From CAWCUU01 sp963798855 (GTDB lineage Bacteria; Gemmatimonadota; Gemmatimonadetes; Longimicrobiales; RSA9), in assembly GCA_963798855.1 (NCBI GenBank), contig CAWCUU010000002.1, positions 1,798,001 through 1,862,000 on the forward strand: a stretch of DNA of 64,000 nt. Reading direction: 5' to 3'. The position numbers and the translations under genes were made by a program. The notes under the pieces were generated by a model. It was not told the origin of the DNA. It was given only the letters and a program-made list of their open reading frames with translations, and ran no database searches. The stretch's first letter is position 1. Each line of letters starts with the position of its first letter. Of the stretch, positions 60,376 through 64,000 are shown piece by piece.

Positions 60376-61553
60376 TGGCCCGGTCCGCTGCCGTCGGCGG
60401 AGCGACACATTCGGAGTGCACCCGCTGCGGGGAACATTACGACAGCGAGCGTCTGCACCGGCTTTCTCCATGTTGTCAGAAGCCTCTGTACGCCCGCTAC
60501 GACCTCGACGCCCTGCGCGGTACGTTCACCGTCGATTCGCTTGCCGCGCGCGAGCCGACGCTGTGGCGATATGCGGAAGTCCTGCCGGTACGCGATCCGG
60601 CGCAACGGCTCACCCTGGGAGAGGGGCTCACTCCGTTGCTGGAGACCCGCGCCCTGGCCGAGCTGCTGGGAATTCAGCGGGTGTGGCTGAAGGACGAGGG
60701 TCAGAACCCGACCGGCAGCTTCAAGGCGCGCGGGCTCGTGATGGCCGTCGCACGGGCGCGCGAGCTGGGAGCGGTGGCGGTCGCGATCCCGTCCGCGGGG
60801 AACGCCGGCTCGGCAACGGCGGCCTATGCGGCGGCAGCCCGGCTGCCCGCCCACGTGGTGGTGCCGGAGGACACGCCGTATCCGATCGTGGAGGAGATCC
60901 GGGCGCTGGGTGCCGATCTGCGGCTGGTGGCGGGGCTGATCACGGACGCCGGTCGGGTGGTGGCGGAGGGGGCCGCGGAGCACGGCTGGTTCGACGTGTC
61001 CACATTGAAGGAGCCGTACCGTGTGGAAGGGAAGAAGACGATGGGATACGAGCTATTCGAGCAGCTCGGTGGACGCCTGCCCGGAGTGATCGTCTATCCG
61101 ACGGGCGGGGGCACGGGGCTGGTCGGAATGTGGAAGGCGTTCGACGAGATGGAGCAGCTCGGCTGGATCGGATCGGAGCGCCCGCGCATGGTCTCCGTCC
61201 AGTCCACCGGCTGCGCGCCGATCGTACGGGCATGGGAGCAGGGCGCGGAGCACGCGGAGCCGTGGCAGGATGCGCGGACCTATGCGGCCGGGCTCCGGGT
61301 TCCGGCGGCGGTCGGAGACTTTCTGATCCTTCGCGCCCTCCGCGAATCGGATGGGGCTGCGGTCGCGGTGCCGGATGAGGAGATGCGCGAGTGGGTGCCG
61401 CGGGTGGGCAGCACCACCGGCGTGTTCGTGTGCCCGGAGGGCGCCGCCGCCGCCGCCGCCCTTCCGCGGCTGCTGCGCGACGGACGGCTGCGCCCGGAGG
61501 AGGAGGTCGTGCTGTTCAACACCGGCAGCGGCCTCAAGTACGTGGGCGGCTGA
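60375..61553 (+). CDS. thrC: Threonine synthase
   Basis: A 392-residue PLP enzyme converting O-phosphohomoserine to threonine. An N-terminal zinc-ribbon-like CTRCGEHYDSERLHRLSPCC is present, as in many longer threonine synthases. The PLP Lys is in NPTGSFKARGL, and the phosphate/substrate loops are SAGNAGSATAAYAA, PTGGGTGLVGMW and NTGSGLKYV. The catalytic assignment is firm over the related diaminopropionate lyases, though these are the nearest alternative. Confidence 0.9.
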   Translation: MARSAAVGGATHSECTRCGEHYDSERLHRLSPCCQKPLYARYDLDALRGTFTVDSLAAREPTLWRYAEVLPVRDPAQRLTLGEGLTPLLETRALAELLGIQRVWLKDEGQNPTGSFKARGLVMAVARARELGAVAVAIPSAGNAGSATAAYAAAARLPAHVVVPEDTPYPIVEEIRALGADLRLVAGLITDAGRVVAEGAAEHGWFDVSTLKEPYRVEGKKTMGYELFEQLGGRLPGVIVYPTGGGTGLVGMWKAFDEMEQLGWIGSERPRMVSVQSTGCAPIVRAWEQGAEHAEPWQDARTYAAGLRVPAAVGDFLILRALRESDGAAVAVPDEEMREWVPRVGSTTGVFVCPEGAAAAAALPRLLRDGRLRPEEEVVLFNTGSGLKYVGG

Positions 61554-61562
61554 GGCGCCTCG

Positions 61563-62948
61563 ATGCTTCACCTGCTACGACGTTTAGGGGTGAGCGGCGG
61601 CGCCTTCCTCGCCGTCTGCTTGATCGGGCTGATCGTCGCTCTCGTGCTCGTCGTCCGATCGGCCGAGGCGCGTAGCACGCCGCTGGAGCTGCTCGCGACG
61701 GGCTCCGACGGCCGGACGGGTGAAAGGGTCGAGGCGCCGCAGCCGGATACTCTGCGTCTCGTGGACGGGCGCCCGCTCATTCCGCTGCTGCTCAACGTCC
61801 GCAACGTTGGCAGCTCCACCGTAGAGGTGGGCAGCCTGGATCTGCTGCTGCCGGCACAGTACCGGCTCCGGGTCCCCCCACAGGACACGCGCATCGTCTT
61901 CGACCCGCTTCCGGATCAGCCGCTGGTCCGTTACCGCATCGGCGGATTGCTGCGCGTTCCACCCGGCGTGACGGCGCTGCCTCTCGATACGCTCTGGATC
62001 GAGGTCGCGGCCCCGCGCGTGCGGTGTCTCCTCTCCGCCGACTCGATTCCGGAGTTCGACGCCGCGCCGGAGCCGACCGCCGCCGCGCTTTCGGAGCTCC
62101 GCCTGTATTACGCGTTCCGGGGAGGAGATCTGCAGCGTCGCAATGGCGGTCTGCTCGAGCTGCACCTGGATGGGAAGCGGCTTGCGCTCGCGCCCCACCC
62201 GCCGCTGCCGCAGCGGCCGGTGCAGCTGCACCAGCCGTCCTTTCCCTGGCCCGAGGTGGATTCGCTCCGGCTCGCGGGTACCAACGCGACATCGTGCGGC
62301 CCGGTCCAGGATCCGGAGCCAATGGCAACGACGCTCTGGCGCACGCCGTCCGGCGGTCGCGTCTTCGCTCTCAGCATCGGCGACCGCCCGCGCAAGTACC
62401 TCTACGACCTGGATGGGGACAGCATCGCCGAGCTGGAGATCTGGGACGAGAACGGAGATGGCCGCTTCGAGGCCGAGCGCCGGTCGGAGATTCCTCTGCC
62501 CGCCTATCTTTTCCCGCCCCCGCTCCCCGCGCCACCCCCGCCGATCGCGGACACGCTGGCGCCCGCCTTGCTGGGGAAGGCGATCGACAGCGCGGTGGCA
62601 GACAGCACACGGGCTCTCGCTCCGCAGCGCGACACGACCGGCGTCCTGCGGGCTGCCGCGCCTCGAGCGGACAGCACGAGGGCGGCGGTCCCGGCGACTC
62701 AGCGCAGAGACACCAGCCGCGACACGACCGCGGCGCCGGCCCGCCCGCGAGCGGACACGGCGCGGACGCCGCGGGAGCGTCGCCCTGCCCGAGACACGAC
62801 GGCGGCGCGGGATACGGCGAGGCGGGACACGACAGCGCGACGCGACACGCTGCCGCCACGGCCGGTGAGAGTGCTGGGCGAGAGTGTCGACAGCATGAGG
62901 CGGGACACGACCGCGCGACCGGACACCACCGGCGGCGGTCCACGCTGA
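61563..62948 (+). CDS. Membrane-anchored protein with DT-rich C-terminal repeats
   Basis: A 461-residue protein. An N-terminal membrane helix (residues 12-33, GAFLAVCLIGLIVALVLVVR) anchors it. Residues 60-280 form a beta-rich domain. An EF-hand-like calcium loop pair lies at about 280-305 (DLDGDSIAELEIWDENGDGR), similar to dockerin/thrombospondin-type calcium motifs. The last 130 residues are low in complexity with many RDTT, RRDT and ADT units. I recognise no family. It follows thrC by 9 bp. Confidence 0.65.
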   Translation: MLHLLRRLGVSGGAFLAVCLIGLIVALVLVVRSAEARSTPLELLATGSDGRTGERVEAPQPDTLRLVDGRPLIPLLLNVRNVGSSTVEVGSLDLLLPAQYRLRVPPQDTRIVFDPLPDQPLVRYRIGGLLRVPPGVTALPLDTLWIEVAAPRVRCLLSADSIPEFDAAPEPTAAALSELRLYYAFRGGDLQRRNGGLLELHLDGKRLALAPHPPLPQRPVQLHQPSFPWPEVDSLRLAGTNATSCGPVQDPEPMATTLWRTPSGGRVFALSIGDRPRKYLYDLDGDSIAELEIWDENGDGRFEAERRSEIPLPAYLFPPPLPAPPPPIADTLAPALLGKAIDSAVADSTRALAPQRDTTGVLRAAAPRADSTRAAVPATQRRDTSRDTTAAPARPRADTARTPRERRPARDTTAARDTARRDTTARRDTLPPRPVRVLGESVDSMRRDTTARPDTTGGGPR

Positions 62949-62968
62949 TCAGACCGAAAGGCTTCGAC

Positions 62969-63340
62969 ATGGATGAAAGCGACCGGCATCACTTCGAGGA
63001 GCGGCTGCAGGAGGAGCGTCGGAAGGTGCTCGAGAATCTGCAGGATTTCGACGAGACGCTGATCCACCACGGCGAGGACGATGGCGACTTGACCAGCTAT
63101 CCGCTGCATCTGGCGGATGAGGGGACCGACACGATGGAGCAGGAGAAGGAGTATCTGCTCGCGAGCGAGGAAGGTCGTCGCCTCTACGAGATCAACGAGG
63201 CGCTGCGGGCCTTGTACCGGGAGCCGGAGCGCTATGGCCGTTGCGCGGAATGCGGCAGGGACATTTCCCGTGAGCGGCTCGAGATCGTGCCGTGGGCCCG
63301 CCTGTGCATCGAGGATGAGCGGAAGGCCGAGCAATCCTGA
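62969..63340 (+). CDS. TraR/DksA-family zinc-finger protein
   Basis: A 123-residue protein with an N-terminal coiled-coil (residues 5-70) ending near DEGTDTMEQEKEYLLASEEGRR and a C-terminal zinc finger: CAECGRDISRERLEIVPWARLC. The fourth zinc ligand is Asp (CIED) rather than Cys, so the finger is C3D. Such proteins bind RNA polymerase near the secondary channel, as DksA does, to tune stringent-response transcription. The coiled-coil tip has DxxxDxA-like acidity (LADEGTD). Confidence 0.82.
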   Translation: MDESDRHHFEERLQEERRKVLENLQDFDETLIHHGEDDGDLTSYPLHLADEGTDTMEQEKEYLLASEEGRRLYEINEALRALYREPERYGRCAECGRDISRERLEIVPWARLCIEDERKAEQS

Positions 63341-64000
63341 GCTGACGGCGCCGGAGCCGGACGCTGCGCTGCTCGCGCGGACTCGCGAGCGGCGCAGCCG
63401 CGTTCTGGAAGCGCTGTCGGAGCAGTCGGCGATGGTCCTGGCGGCGACCCCCGAGCTGCGGGTCGGCCGCGACATCGAGGTGCCCTACATCGTGGACCCC
63501 GATCTCTACTACCTCACCGGCTTCGAGGAGCCGGAGGCGGTGGCGGTGCTGCTGCCGCAAGGGAGCGAGCGGCGATTCGTGCTGTTCGTGCGGCCGCGCG
63601 ACCCCGCTCGCGAGCTCTGGACCGGACCTCGCGGCGGGCCGGAGCGCGCGCGCGAAGTTTTCGGTGCCGAGGAGGCCTATCCGCTGAACGAGATCGAGGC
63701 GCGGCTCCCCGAGCTGCTTCGGGGGACCGATACGGTACACTTCCGCACGCCCTCGTCGCGACCGGACGTCGAGCGGGTGCTACGAGGGGTCCTCGCGGAC
63801 GCGCAGCGGACGAGGCAGCGAAGCGGGATCGGCCCACGGGTGCTGGCGGATCCCGGCGTCCTGCTGGACGACCTGCGGCTGGTGAAGGACGCGGACGAGA
63901 TCGCCTGGCTGCGGCGGGCGGCGCGGGTATCCGCCGAGGCCTTCGCGGAAGCCGCACACACGATACGCGCCGGTGTCGGCGAATGGGAGGTGCAGGCGGC
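63315..64000 (+). CDS. pepP: Xaa-Pro aminopeptidase, 3' end beyond the window
   Basis: The first 228 codons of an aminopeptidase P-type metallopeptidase. The AMP_N domain is clear: VGRDIEVPYIVDPDLYYLTG and FVLFVRPRDPARELWTGPRGG. The catalytic pita-bread domain is just starting at EIAWLRRAARVSAEAF, before the metal residues. It cleaves the N-terminal residue from peptides with Pro at position 2. ATG 63315 overlaps the DksA-like gene by 26 bp; a later start would shorten the non-conserved N-terminus. Confidence 0.87.
   Translation, partial: MSGRPSNPELTAPEPDAALLARTRERRSRVLEALSEQSAMVLAATPELRVGRDIEVPYIVDPDLYYLTGFEEPEAVAVLLPQGSERRFVLFVRPRDPARELWTGPRGGPERAREVFGAEEAYPLNEIEARLPELLRGTDTVHFRTPSSRPDVERVLRGVLADAQRTRQRSGIGPRVLADPGVLLDDLRLVKDADEIAWLRRAARVSAEAFAEAAHTIRAGVGEWEVQA

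Overview
The window is a compact, very GC-rich bacterial chromosome segment with short intergenic gaps and many 1-13 bp start/stop overlaps. Gene content (archaeal-type phosphoglycerate mutase, ECF sigma/anti-sigma pairs, lipoproteins, outer-membrane style proteins, an alternative chemosensory cluster, no flagellar genes) suggests an aerobic Gram-negative soil-type bacterium. Gemmatimonadota or a neighbouring phylum is my best guess, by inference only. I see no insertion sequence, prophage or CRISPR array.

Layout. 1-5.4 kb (minus): a divergent Lon protease with a worn ATPase module, an amidohydrolase, DUF1499 and SIMPL proteins, and an FNT channel. 5.4-9 kb (plus): a PPC-domain protein, a sugar nucleotidyltransferase, a DRE-TIM acyltransferase and a SCO protein. 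9-13 kb: phoB-phoR-pstB-phoU with two matching Pho-box-like 7-4-7 repeats and an apparent frameshift in phoU. 13-18 kb: SDR, two lipoproteins, isocitrate dehydrogenase, glutaryl-CoA dehydrogenase and a CBS protein. 18-18.7 kb: promoter, tRNA-Arg, RNase P RNA, tRNA-Arg and terminator in one unit. 18.7-20.7 kb (minus): two GT2 glycosyltransferases, one without its catalytic motifs. 21-26.3 kb: a periplasmic redox region with MsrPQ, a selenocysteine peroxiredoxin-like protein read through an in-frame UGA, a TlpA-like thioredoxin and CcdA, the last behind a structured leader. 26.5-30.4 kb: a zinc-finger protein, an L,D-transpeptidase and an M1 peptidase ending in a 13-bp repeat array. 30.4-42.6 kb (minus): a chemosensory operon (hybrid kinase, CheB, CheR, HEAT-repeat protein, MCP, CheW, CheY, CheA, Ser/Thr kinase, response regulator) with an L,D-transpeptidase upstream. 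42.7-49.3 kb: aminotransferase, ApgM, TPR protein, an active/inactive M16 pair and a Nudix hydrolase. 49.3-54 kb: ECF sigma and anti-sigma, HolA, a SPOR protein, an ANTAR regulator and a 58-residue ORF. 54-64 kb: a flavin oxidase, an RDD protein with a large insert, a PDZ protein, a second ECF sigma/anti-sigma pair (anti-sigma frameshifted), a PAP2 protein, threonine synthase, a repeat-rich anchored protein, a DksA-like protein and the start of an Xaa-Pro aminopeptidase.

The observations most worth follow-up are the selenoprotein at 24294-24884 with its SECIS-like hairpin, the Lon homologue that keeps its Ser-Lys dyad but has lost sensor, arginine-finger and pore-loop residues, two apparent +1 frameshifts at the same octamer in phoU and an anti-sigma gene, the paired Pho boxes, the branched leader before ccdA, and the glycosyltransferase without its DDG and DxD motifs.
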